In this document: positions 1 through 10,767 of the stretch, piece by piece | Layout: each line of letters opens with the position of its first letter | Position numbering within the stretch: the stretch's first letter is position 1 | Made by a program: the position numbers and the translations under genes | Notes under the pieces: model-generated | What the model saw: only the letters and a program-made list of their open reading frames with translations | Told to the model about the DNA's origin: nothing | Database searches by the model: none | Assembly (NCBI GenBank): GCA_029891345.1 | Contig: CM056999.1 | Coordinates: forward strand, 27,377,418-27,441,417 | DNA length: 64,000 nt | Reading direction: 5' to 3' | Source: Dryococelus australis | Lineage: Eukaryota; Arthropoda; Insecta; Phasmatodea; Phasmatidae

Positions 1-2049
1 CCCAGCTCTGTGACGGCCCCTCGCCCTCAAGATGCCAGCCAATAAGCATCGGGCAGTGGCCCGAAGGAGTATAAGAGGTGATACAGTTTTAGACTTCTGG
101 ACCAGTTCTCTTAAATCTACTACGCTAGCTGCCAGGGAAGGATCAAACTGCCTTAGTTTTCAGTCTTCCAGCACTCGCTGCTCGGAACTATTGGTTAGTT
201 GAACCCCTTGCTACAAGTAGTCTGACCACTCGACCACCAAGTAAGTCAAGTTTCTCTCTTCACAACAAATCCTGTTAACCCAATCCTCCCCATTCTACAC
301 AGACGTGTCAGAAACAGGGGATACCATCCTTACAGTCCTTGTTAGATCTTATCCTGTTCTATGCCAGCTTAGTTGTCCAAGCATCATGTCAGTAACTGAG
401 CATTACGTCGATTTACACAGGACTCCACAAGCAACAATGATGAGGGAAATTGCATAGTTTTTCACTCAGCGCTACGCACCCCCTTACCACCCTATTTTTA
501 TAATGGTTGCCTCTACCGGATTTTAGGTACTTTTAGCTTAACGGCAATAGCTCATGGTGACGCAGGATTTAGAGTTCGTCATCACGTGTATTTCCCGTCA
601 AATGGAAAATAAACGTGTGCCAGCTCAATCACTGGGTACCACATTCCTGTAGGCTAGCACCTTGCTCCCAGTCAACTCCTCAAGGAAGGGAAGGCAGGTA
701 TTTTTAAACGCGGCAGCGTACGTAAGTCTAATACGCTAGCCTCTTCCATAACCTTAAAAAGTTAAATCACAGCCAAATTAAAGCCACTAAACCGAATTGT
801 CAATAAAACTGCAATGGCATCACAATCCCTAAAGCAGCATAATCAATAATGACAAAGTAATGCAAATTTGCAAACACAATAATAACCAAATACAGTATGA
901 CACAGCCAGTATATTGGATCTGAAATCAACTGTCAAATTACAACCTAAATACACCACAAGGGTGTATTCCTCCTAATGAGTTCCCTTCACGGACTATAAA
1001 TTCACTGTCAACTGTCAGTCATGTATATGTGTATCACTGTTTCATGTACTGTTTGATGCAAGGCGATTGGCAGGCAATTAGTTTTTTTGGTAATGCATCA
1101 ATGTTTTTGCATAAGAAGATGAAGTTTGAAATTGGAGATCAAATTTGGTTGTATTGAAAGTTGGTTTGTACGATTGGTAACGTGCATTTTCACGGGCATC
1201 TTGAATTGTATTAAATTCATAATATATCTTTTTTGCTGTTACAATTGGATATGTATTGTTATTTTTCTGTTTCGTATTGTATTATGTATAATAATGTTAT
1301 AATTAAATGTTTAATAATTTTTATGAGGTTGCATTACTAGAGAGGTAAGTATTACGTGTTATAATATGATATAGGAGATAAAATTATGTATGTCATACAG
1401 ATACCAGCTTCATACATATGCCTGCCAATCGCCTTGCACCAAACAATACATAAAACAGTGATACACATGTACGTGACTGACAGTTGACAGTGAATTTACA
1501 GTTTGTGAAGGGGACTCATTAGGGGGAATCTAGATGGTGGGGTCTGAAGCAGAGAGTTAAGCTGACTTTACTTGCCTCTGGGCAACTGCATGAGCTGTCC
1601 CTTGCTCTTGTTGCCTCTATAACTGAACTCAACCCCAGGGAGTAGGCCCAGGCCTTGAGGCACCTGCAGGTTACTGTGACGCCTGAGACACCGAGGGACT
1701 TGTTCGCCGACCCTGTACGCACCAGCCCAGAAGAATATCAGTGGTGGGTAGAAGGTAACCTCAGCCAGCCTGACTGATCACCTACACTGGCTACTGCACA
1801 CTTGGTCCCAGCTATCCTTCAGCCAGCTCCTCGGCCCATACCTCAACCCAGGCCTGCAGCACCTTCACCAGCTTCCTCGCTGCCCATTATTGCACACAAA
1901 CCCACCGAACTAAGTCACCCGGGTATCCCTAGTCAGGCAGTGCCTCCGAAAAGTAAGATTGTGTTAGCCAAACCCGACTTTGTGCCCTGCCTAATAGCAA
2001 CCCGGCCAGTCCTGTATAACGGAAGAGCACCAGTGCCCCATAAGGACTA
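1..2049 (+). mobile_element. LTR-type element with small DFVP-motif ORF, copy 1 (left-truncated)
   Basis: The first ~300 bases resemble the promoter-bearing LTR at 17.3 kb: both share ccctcgccctcaag, ccagccaat and an AGTATAA TATA-like box (here about 69-76). The ORF remnant resumes at about 1540 with codons matching the other copies (xPRDLF at about 1694). It ends in ATRPVLY and a stop at 2048-2050, and 1802-2050 is open without a break. The two halves are separated by a long-TIR MITE (966-1529) and by about 650 bases of AT-rich sequence. Allowing for the MITE, the distance from TATA to stop is about 1.4 kb, the same as in the copies at 17 and 62 kb. An in-frame stop near 1775 marks it as decayed. 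The protein's function is unknown; a Gag-like role is inferred from position only. Confidence 0.6.
966..1529. mobile_element. MITE with ~110 bp terminal inverted repeats
   Basis: Bases 966-1075 and 1420-1529 are inverted copies of each other with few mismatches. Shared blocks include CCTAATGAGT, TTCACTGTCAACTGTCAGTC, GTGTATCACTGTTT and GCAAGGCGATTGGCAGGCA. The interior (about 340 bp) is AT-rich and non-coding. The element lies inside the copy-1 LTR element. I see no clear target-site duplication, so the ends could be off by several bases and the superfamily is unassigned. Confidence 0.85.
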
Positions 2050-2050
2050 G

Positions 2051-4379
2051 ACCCCCAGTATATAAGAGCGTCCGGTCTCACACCTAGACAAAAAGGACCA
2101 TACCTTCACGACATGTAGGTATTTCACTCCAGAATACATAATGCATTGAGGCTTATGGTTTATAATTCCCATATGCAACTCCTGAACACATGTTCTAAAG
2201 CAATCCTTGGACACATTTGTCTGACACTGATACAAAATTATTTGCAGAATCATTCACTAACACGTCTCAAGATTCCTGAAACTAATGAACTGTGGAATGA
2301 AAATACATGACACTTCATGGCGGTATAAAAAACTGTAGACCAAGCCATATATATATCGATACTATTACATTTCATGCAAGAAAATGAACTAAAAAGGCAC
2401 CCCTACAACAAAATATGATTAATAAAAATAAATACAAAAATCATTAACTACTAGAGATGGGTCGAAGTTCGACAACTTGAGACGAGTCACGCTTTTAGCA
2501 TTCGACTCAGCTTGAAACTACAGCCAACATTACCATCTTGTCGATCCTTGGCTCGACAATCAAGCCTCTTTTAATGAGGCTGCTCACGACTTTGAAGTAA
2601 AGACACTTAGTCTTTGTTTACGTTTTGAAACAGAGATAAATACAGTGAAGCTCAAAGACAACACATAAGGTTGTGGATACATTCACATGATTAACAGTGA
2701 ACTCGATAACTTGAATTGATATCTCGAAGTTATGGCACCACGAGTGCATACATTTGTGGTTACGGTAGCCCATGGTCAAAATTCCTAATTAAAAAATTGT
2801 GCTAGCAAGTTGGCTACACCGCCATTTCGTTGATCGTTCTACTGTAGTGTCGTTGCATACGTGATTGTATAATGATAGTTCACATCACAATTTCTTCTTA
2901 CGTTTTCCTATAGCATTTCTGAATTCCGAGTCGTGAACAGGAAGTGTAGATGTACATATTTTAAAGTGAGAAATAAGTTATGTGGTGTTTGCAACGCAAG
3001 TAACAAATATGATTTACGTGTGCAATAAGATTGTGTTGATGTGAATTATAAATGGTTTATCTAAATATTTTTCATATATGAAGCTTGTTTCAAGGTAAGG
3101 ACATTATTTTTATTTGTCATGTACAGCATTATTACATAATATGTCACAATATTTGTGCTATGTACTTTCAAATTCCCTGCAATTATTATCAGCGCAGTAT
3201 TATGTGAGATATAATTATATCTTTGCAATGTAGTAATCATACCTTAGATTTTTTGTTTCCACAGTAGATAGGCTAGTCAGTTTTAACCAAGTAAAATTTT
3301 TGTAGTGTAGCAAAATAAAAAAGAATGGTTACATTTTACACAAATGATAATCTAATATTAATAAATTTTGAGTAATAATTGGGAATCGGGAATGGATAAT
3401 GAAGGCCTACTTATAAATACCAATATTACACTCTTGGTTGAATTTTATGGTGCTATGGTCTAATAAATACTTAAATGAACTTGTAAATTTCTGATGAGAC
3501 ATTGCAATTTTTAGTTCACTTAATTTTTAATAATTTTGTAGAATTTTCGGTACAAGTGTTGTGACATAGTTTCATGATGCTGTAGTCCATACAGTACACA
3601 CTTTAAAAAAACTATTTTCTTTGAGGTTAAGTTAAGTATTGTGTACATGGGGTGCTTATAAGGACTTTCATTTCCAGAGTGACTGGCAGTTCTGAACTGT
3701 TAATAGATAACCTAGAAATTATTTTGAATCATATGTCAATACTGTAGTAAACATGTAATTGTTCTTAAATAAATTAAGACATTTTTATGAATTGCATGTT
3801 TTCAATGTAAACATATGGTTATTACGTTTTTGAAAGATTAAGAATTTCTGTTGTGGTGCAATTGAACAGATTTCATAATACACTCCCTTTGATTTGCCTG
3901 TATGTTCCAAGTTTATGTTAGTTTAATTTGTGATTCACTAGAACCCTCTTTTAAGTAGTGCAATGTAAATTCAAAATTGCATTTTTTGTGCATGTACACT
4001 ATATAACGTCTAATTATGTATTACAGATTTGGTTCACATTTTTAAGAACTGCAGTTGTAGCCTTATAGGCTAAATTTTTAAAAAGCGATTGCCCTTCTTA
4101 CGTTCAAAGCAAGTTTACAGTAAGATTTGGTTTTAAAATAAATTTTCGCACTTCTCTTTGTGGTTTGTGTTGTCTCGATCATAACAGCAAGTAAGAAATT
4201 GTGATTTTTTTTAGATGAATTACCCTGGAAACAGAAAGGTCTAAAGGAAAAAGTTTGCTCGAGTACTTAGAAAACATTCTTCCCATAGGAAACTTTCTAA
4301 AGACAGCAGTGCCATTATTTAAAGTGAGAGCCATGGTGATCCCTTCGGCAGGGTATTCTCTACTTGTAGAATATATTTC
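2051..4379. other. AT-rich intron sequence, no gene recognised
   Basis: No coding region or transposase motif can be supported here. At 2453 the sequence TAGAGATGGGTCGAAG resembles the terminal motif of some hAT elements, but I could not find a matching inverted end. The rest is low-complexity AT-rich sequence, consistent with old intron or decayed transposon. Confidence 0.5.
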
Positions 4380-6420
4380 TGAATGGCAAGTCACGGTTTG
4401 CATACGTTGGGGTGGTTTGGTGGGTGTCGGCTAGTAGAAGGGTTATATTGGAGTGGAGGGGAGTCAAACCCCAACGTGAAACGGATTCCAAACGTCTCCT
4501 GCATAGGGAGTGCAACTTTAGTCACCGAGAATGTTGCCAATAAATGGGACGCCAGCTATCCCAAGTCACTTAGGAGTAATTAGGGACAGTGGAAGGTAGC
4601 AAAGTTACAACGGAGAGGGAGCGTGATCCAGCTGGTCGTTCTAACTCGGACATATGTTCACTACCTGGTTGTAACCAAGAGACGAGTCTCGTTGGCTTCC
4701 AGCTGGGAATGAAGTTAAGTGGAGTGGAAGCAATTGGGGTTTTAGGGGGTAAAAATTTTTTATCACCTTCCCTGTCGCCTTCCAGATTGTGCACATATTA
4801 CGTGGTTGAGTGTCCTTTACTAAGTTAGGGGTTGGCACGGTTTGGAGGGGTGTGAGCTTAGCCAGCTGGTAATAACTCACATGCTCATAGTCAGGCCACG
4901 GCCAATAGATATCCAGGTAACAAACTAGTCCCAATTCATGGTTGCACACAGCTGTTGGCGAGATGGGACTCGGGGTGACCTCAGGTACACGAGATGGGGG
5001 TGCAACGTCGCAGGTGGAGTCCATTAGCGGTACAATATTTGATTTCAATACTTCTCGCTGCAAAACTTGTCGCTCTTTACGTCTAATTCGGCTGTGTAAT
5101 CCACCTCCTTTCCTATTCACATGAAGAAGCTGAAGAAAATTTTATACTAGTGTTTTAAAATATTTACAGCCTCTCAACGCAAGATTTTATACAAGAGCTA
5201 GTACTCTTTCCCTTTTCTGCCAACGTTCAATACTATTGGGGAACGTCCTTTCAGACACGCCCGAGGCACTCCCGGACGAGTTGGCAGGTAAGAGTTGGAG
5301 TGTTTCTGTAGACAGCCGAAGGTGTACCGGACACTCTCAGGAGTTTTGGTATGTCCTTTCGGACTAAAGCCTTTGTCAAGCCCCATCTCCTGAGAGTTCG
5401 GCCAACTCACATCTATTTTACAGGGAGAAAGTTAAATACTCACTTGAAAAACACTTTCAGTTAAAAATGAGAGGGTTAAATGAATGATGGAGTCAACCAA
5501 ATAAACTTTGACGTAATATTTATTTAGATCTAGGAAGACACTGGGGAATCCCAGTTCAATCATACAATCTAAGTGCGTAAATTTAATTACTTGGTTACGT
5601 TAACTCAGATGAAGGTGAACCTGGACGAACTATAACAACATTTTGCATTAGCTACTCTTTGAAAATATCACAATTTACAGCGACTTACTTCCCGAGGGGT
5701 GGTTGTACAGAGGGGATGTCACGATGACCTGCTACGGTGGAGTCAAGGAAAAAGACTTGTGTAAATGGGTGCAGGGTAAGGACGCCGAAGTTACCTATGG
5801 AGAGTCTTCTACTTGTTGCAGAAGCTGCTGGACGAGCTGGTGTACGTTGGTGGATCTGGTAGAGCTTTTTCAAGTTGTAGGAGCTGGTAGAGCTTTTGTA
5901 AAATGGGAGCGGAGGAGGTCTAGCCCAGACTAAGAAGGGCTTGCTGACCAGTGCGGTCGGCGAGCCGACAAACTCTCGCAAGAGGCGATTCTGAGCCTCT
6001 TTATATAGTCCAAAAATCTTTGCTTTAGGGCTCTTACAGGAGTGCAGTGGATGTTAGCCTTTCTCCGTAGGGGCTGATTATCTCATGGTAGCGGCGGCGC
6101 AGTGTATTCCTTATCACCCTAGGTTGAGGTTCTGGTGCTGTGACGTCACTGGGCGCAGGGGTTCTGCGATCCTGTGGTGTCTCATATAACTTTCTTCTGA
6201 GATATCAGGGAGGTCCATGGCTCATTGGGTAAAACAATTTCTGTAGAGAGGATGGCGACCGCATGTCGAAAGTTTGGGCGGGCAGTACAATATAAATAAT
6301 TAAGCACGTTAATTATCTTCTTTGTCTGTAATTGTCCATTCCATGGATCAATCTTGTAGCCACTTGGAATCGTGTATGCCGCTTATGACTTGCCCCGAGG
6401 CTCTCAGCGCCCGCTGATGT
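4380..6420 (-). mobile_element. LTR-type element with small ORF, divergent clade, copy a
   Basis: This matches 58030-60290 on the same strand over about 2 kb. The shared features, read on the minus strand, are a U3-like region (about 6400-6015), a TATA box GACTATATAAAG (about 5999-6010), an R/U5-like region with AATAAATATTACGTCA near 5515 and GGGATTCCCCAGTG near 5540, and then the ORF. Short direct repeats containing GGTAGAGCTTTT at about 5860-5900 correspond to the minisatellite of the other copy. I read this as a 5' LTR plus leader plus ORF in minus orientation. No pol follows. Confidence 0.65.
4641..5120 (-). CDS. ORF of LTR-type element with degenerate DFVP motif (copy a)
   Basis: The frame is open for 159 codons. 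It is arginine/lysine-rich at the N-terminus and proline-rich in the middle, and it carries LNFIPSWKPTRLV near the C-terminus, which aligns with DFVPSWQPTRPVL in the copies at 29 and 39 kb. The homologous frame at 58.2-58.9 kb is broken by stops, whereas this one is uninterrupted. Gene order (promoter, leader, this ORF) suggests a Gag-position product, but no capsid or zinc-knuckle motif is visible. The start Met at 5120 is simply the first available one. Function is unknown. Confidence 0.45.
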   Translation of the reverse strand: MNRKGGGLHSRIRRKERQVLQREVLKSNIVPLMDSTCDVAPPSRVPEVTPSPISPTAVCNHELGLVCYLDIYWPWPDYEHVSYYQLAKLTPLQTVPTPNLVKDTQPRNMCTIWKATGKVIKNFYPLKPQLLPLHLTSFPAGSQRDSSLGYNQVVNICPS

Positions 6421-7415
6421 GATGAAGTCGACCCGTAGTGTGTGCAGTCGCGCTGGACAGCAGTTTTGCATGAGTCAATTTAACACATGTATAAAAGTAG
6501 TAAAGACTCCTTCATCTACAAAATCCACTTTAATTCATTACTTGGATACACGCATTGACCAAAAAAGAAGTTGTGTGGAAGAAATCAAATTAGAGAAGTC
6601 AGCAAAAAAACAAGAGTTAACGCATGGTGCTACTCGAACTACTTTATGGGAAATACTAATTAAGAAGACAGCTTCTTTACCAGTACATAAAGAACAAGGA
6701 AAACACCAAGACAATCTGCAACATTATTGTTAAAGATTACCAACCATTATGTTTTGTAAATAACTGTGGGTTCAGAAATGTTATTAACACCTTGGAACCT
6801 CATTGCGTGATTACTAGCAGGAAGTATGTATTTCTCAACTACTACGATACCAGAATTATATAATCCTACAAGAAGTGAACTACCTCAAGATTTTGCTAAT
6901 GATCTGAAATATGCACATTCTTTATCGCTCATTTTTGATCTTTGGACTTCAAGATCTCAAGTTCCATACATGTCACAGACATCACACTATCTCACTGAGG
7001 ATTTTGTGTTGAAAAACAAAACATTTGAATGTACCATTTTCCTGGAGAGCACACTGCTGCAGCAATATACCACAAAATTGTGAATGTAAATAATGATTGG
7101 GGTATCAATTTGACAAATTTTTCCGTACCAATCTATGCGGTTAGTAACAATGCACGCAATCTTTCTGCTACATTGATGAACAAACCAGTTGAGCAACTCT
7201 TTTGCATGGCTCACAAAACATGTGTAACAATTGTGGGCCACTACAAGTCGAGCACTAAATCATGGGAAAGATTAGCAAGAAGTCTTGTCAAGTCCTCTGT
7301 GCACATTTTCACAGTGTTACAAACTCTCAAACATACAGGCTTGCTACAGCACTTGACCCAAGGTTCAAGACTATTATTACGACGCATGACATACCCCAAA
7401 CTTGTACTCACATAG
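6419..7415 (+). pseudogene. hAT-superfamily transposase relic (ZBED type)
   Basis: Consecutive fragments in changing frames (6419-6733, 6826-7083, 7029-7415) follow the order of a ZBED-like hAT transposase. There is a spacer region before the catalytic domain, then IPELYNPTRSEL, then FDLWTSRSQVPYMS (the D-x-W-T-S motif around the first catalytic Asp), then HYLTEDFVL, then VSNNARNLSATL (the region of the second Asp, here apparently replaced), and then CMAHKTC. Stops after 6733 and frameshifts near 7080 mean no functional enzyme. The C-terminal insertion/dimerisation (hATC) region is not seen. Inverted ends were not located. Confidence 0.8.
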
Positions 7416-7469
7416 GTCAGGTGGCAGAAAGCAGCGGGCGAGAATTTTGTTGAGGAACTAAAACATTCT

Positions 7470-7960
7470 CTCCTCTTAATGGGGTTCAGTTCTTTTTGGG
7501 GGCTGGCGTTTTACCTGAATACAGAACTGGCCATGTGGCTATGCGGCAGGGCACAAAATCTGGTTGGGCTAGTATGATTCGGCGCTTTGCAGGTACAGTG
7601 GAGGTAAGGCTACCTGGGCGACATTTCAATACGGCGACTGTTTTTTGTGCGGCAGATGTCACAGGTGTTGCGGATGTAGTGGGAATTTCCGGTGGTCAGT
7701 ACAATGATGCAGCAAGTAGTACAGCTGGAATTAAGTGAACAATTACTGGAGTAGGAGATAACTCAAGCCGTTTCAAGTACTCAATAACACACTTGGGATA
7801 AGCTGCAGGTCCAGAGTGCTCAGGTGGTGAAAACAGATGGCGTGGCACAGGAATCTCTCTTAACTGCAAAGCCACTAAGGTGGCTTTGTGGCTTCTCAGA
7901 CAGTGTACCTATGTAAGGCTTCCCTGTTTCCACAATCCAAGGATGTGTGTGTAATTGAAT
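7470..7960 (-). mobile_element. LTR-type element, DFVP-motif ORF fragment, copy 2
   Basis: Read on the minus strand, this stretch encodes IPVPRHLFSPPEHSGP followed by a variable proline/alanine region and QPDFVPCRIATWPVLY just before a stop at about 7475. It aligns with copy 7 (62.2-62.65 kb) over nearly its whole length, including the spacing between the xPRxLF and DFVP motifs. The upstream LTR portion is not clear. It sits immediately after the hAT relic, on the opposite strand. Confidence 0.65.
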
Positions 7961-9213
7961 TGATAAAATGGTCACGGGGACGTCCCTTTAGGACCTCCTC
8001 CTTGCTCACCAGACGGTGTTGGCAACATTGACACTACCCTTCTGGTAGCAGTCATGCCAGTTTGTTTCTTCAGATCAACAACCACCAGTTAGTCAGGAAA
8101 TAGCTACTGAATACTTATTTACTCTAACACCAGTTATCACCTTTCCCATTAGATTAATTACCAGGTCGCCTTCTACTCGACTGACTACGTTAACTTCCGC
8201 GTCAAAGAACTCTAGCATAGAAGGTAGTACACTGCCAATGTTTTTTATTAATCACGTAAATAAAAAATGTAAATCTCATCTATTCTGTGTGTGCTGATTT
8301 TCTTTGTGTAAAAGTCATACTTTTCCTATGTAGTTCAGACCTTTAAAGTGAAGACGGCAACACCACCAGGCACAAAGCAAAATACATACACCTTAAGAGG
8401 TCACCCGAGGTCTGTCAAACTGTTACAATTTGGTGCAATTCAAAGCACTAAAAACTCCTCTGCCAGGCGAATCAGTGACTCAGATTATTCCATACTCTGC
8501 CACCATTTAGAATAGGGCAGGAAAGGAGCTGGAATTAACTCTGACCAACTGACCTCATGTGGATACCACACCTGCATACTTGCCAACTTTTCAAATCATC
8601 AGTAAAACATTTTGAAAATGTCAAATGTAATGTAAACTGGAGAAATCATTTTTCCAAAAAAAACCTGCAGTACTTCAAATAAAATTTCTTCCAGCCAGGC
8701 CTATTTTCTTTCATGTTGATTTAACATTTTAACACTAAATTACAAAATAAATATGAAGTATAAGTTAAAAATTCTTATTGTCAAGACTTCTTTAAACTTG
8801 CAGAAAATGCAGTTTTCACAATTATAGGTTAACTCAGTGAGAATGGTCGTACGCCAACCTGAAGTTCAAAGGAAATTTCTTTGCAAAAAAAAAAGTGAAA
8901 AATTGTCAAATTGTTTACTCAAACACTTCTAAATAATATTTTTTCTTTTCATTTTACAAAACTTTGCAGCTTAGTGTATAATGAGAAGTAATACTCGTAT
9001 ACCTAGTGGAAAACAGTAAACATTAAGCCCTACACAGCAACTTTCCTTTCAATCAACTTCAGTTATGAACTGTTCATATAAACACTATAGCTGTCGTGTT
9101 GCCTGTTATTTACAACACACTCTCTCACATATATTACTTAAAACAACAGTTGAAACTTTAATCCTAATGAATACTGTTAACTGGCCATCATATACTTTTT
9201 TGCCACTTCCGAA
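7961..9213. other. Non-coding, nothing recognised
   Basis: This stretch is AT-rich with short open frames only. It may include the decayed leader/LTR of the minus-strand copy at 7.5-8.0 kb, but no TATA-bearing LTR comparable to the other copies could be recognised. Confidence 0.4.
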
Positions 9214-9573
9214 TTAGGGCATCTTTTTGAACACAGGCCCGGCATGGTCTCCTACACTTATTGGAATGTTGTATTTATCTAGAAAAGACGTGACGTAGCA
9301 TTCCGCTCTTGTAACATTATCCATGTCAGAACTTCTGACAAAAAAACTGTTCAATTTCAAATTATTAACATCACCTTTCATATTTTCAATGTGTTTTCCA
9401 CATTTCACGCGGTTGAAAACATCTTTTCTACCGCCATGTGCAATGCTGACATCGCACCTGCAAACACAGAAAAATGTGAACGTCTCTCCTTTGTTAGACT
9501 TTAAATATACATGGAAATTCTTCGGTGTGCTCTTTCCTAAAAATAAGAACATAAGTTTTCTTACATTTTCCAC
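9214..9573 (-). CDS. BED/TTF-type zinc-finger fragment of a hAT-like transposase
   Basis: The frame is open for 119 codons. It contains FFCVCRCDVSIAHGGRKDV and KCGKHIEN, i.e. C-x2-C followed about 20 residues later by a C-x2-H pair. This is the finger found at the N-terminus of many hAT-like transposases and of domesticated BED proteins. It ends with RAECYVTSFL and VGDHAGPVFKKMP, the usual linker to the transposase body. The next codon is a stop, after which recognisable linker residues (KK-V/Y) continue without frame, so it is truncated. It could be a relic or an exonised domain. No flanking splice sites were resolved. Confidence 0.65.
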   Translation of the reverse strand: MENVRKLMFLFLGKSTPKNFHVYLKSNKGETFTFFCVCRCDVSIAHGGRKDVFNRVKCGKHIENMKGDVNNLKLNSFFVRSSDMDNVTRAECYVTSFLDKYNIPISVGDHAGPVFKKMP

Positions 9574-10009
9574 TCACTTGCCAATTACTACTCAACACGA
9601 TGTTGTAAAGATACGGAGCTACAACACGAACATGGCCGACCAGTAAATACACTCGCACTGTGTGATGCAAAGATGGCGAGATGCCATTCATGAACACTTC
9701 ACAAAAATATGACTTCAACGCTGTGTACAACTTCCATCAGCCAATAACGTGCCGCAATTAGCTAGCAGATTCTTTGTTACAGTGATACGTCTCTATTGCA
9801 CTATCTGTGGCAATTATATGAAAAACATGTAAACAAACAAAATAAAAATGTTATGAAAAACAAAAAACATAAAACTTTTGCCTTTTTCTATAAACCAGTA
9901 AACACACTATAAAATCCATACACATAACTGGCAAGCCGTAGAAGTTGGCAGTTGTTCAGGAAGAAGCTCGAGCTATCCAATATTCTGTCCACCGCTCTCC
10001 TGCAGGGCC

Positions 10010-10680
10010 GGACGAAATAAACACAGGGTGTGGTGTCTCATTACAAGACTGGTTTATTCAGAAGTACTTCTGAATAAACCAGTCTTCAGTGGTCTCAATT
10101 GTACCCTTTATCTCTCATGCCTTACACCCGGAAGGGATGTAGACAGAGAAGGTTAAGACAAGCAACTGCTGTCCCTGAAACTAGACTGCTTTGTCACCCT
10201 CAGTTAGAAGTTGTACTCTGCACTTCTCCGAGCAGGGTAGAGTTCTTACCGCCCGCCCTACAGAGGAGCCTCACCTCTCCTTACTGCTGACACCACTCTT
10301 TCCCCCTTCAATTAAACTTGAAGGCCCTCCACATACAATACTAGAATCCTTCAGAAGGGATGAAGAACTTCCACCTGGTATTGCTAACCCCCGATTGTGC
10401 ATTCCCAGTCAACCACCCTCAAACATAAACAGTATGCCACAGAGCCAGAGTACTTCACGATCCGTGAGTCTCCGAGGCAAACACCAACCCTCTACACAAC
10501 ACGTTAACAGTCTCCAACTCCCAGGTAAATGTGTTAATAGGAGTCAGCCAACTCATAGGGCCGTGACAGTGGCTTTGGATTTTGTGCCCTTGAGACAGGC
10601 ACCCAAACTGTACTCAACACTGCCCGTGTGCCAGTCCAGCATTAAGTTGCTCAACCTTGTGATTTTGGCATCATGAAATA
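10010..10680 (+). mobile_element. LTR-type element, DFVP-motif ORF, degenerate copy 3
   Basis: The GAAATAAACACAG signal at about 10015 corresponds to the polyadenylation region of the LTR at 17.85 kb. An MPYTRKG start at 10120 corresponds to MPYTHKG in the 29 kb copy. The C-terminal motif DFVPLRQAPKLYS is found at about 10575. The frame between them is shifted, and 10191-10676 is open in one frame for 161 codons. The DNA between the LTR end and the ORF is occupied by a perfect palindrome (10045-10086). Confidence 0.5.
10045..10086. repeat. Perfect 42 bp palindrome (21 bp arms, no loop)
   Basis: AAGACTGGTTTATTCAGAAG and one further T form the left arm, and the right arm is its exact reverse complement. 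Each arm carries an AATAAA-like signal, so the structure looks like two LTR ends joined head to head (inference). Confidence 0.95.
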
Positions 10681-10767
10681 AAACTGCCAAGGTGACTATC
10701 ACATTTTCATGTTGTGTGATGAAGGTCATTATCTTCCGCCAATGGGCATCCATCAGCTGATACAATA

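Noticed and set aside
2453..2530. TAGAGATGGGTCGAAG as a hAT terminus
   Set aside because: No matching inverted end or 8 bp duplication could be found within several kb.
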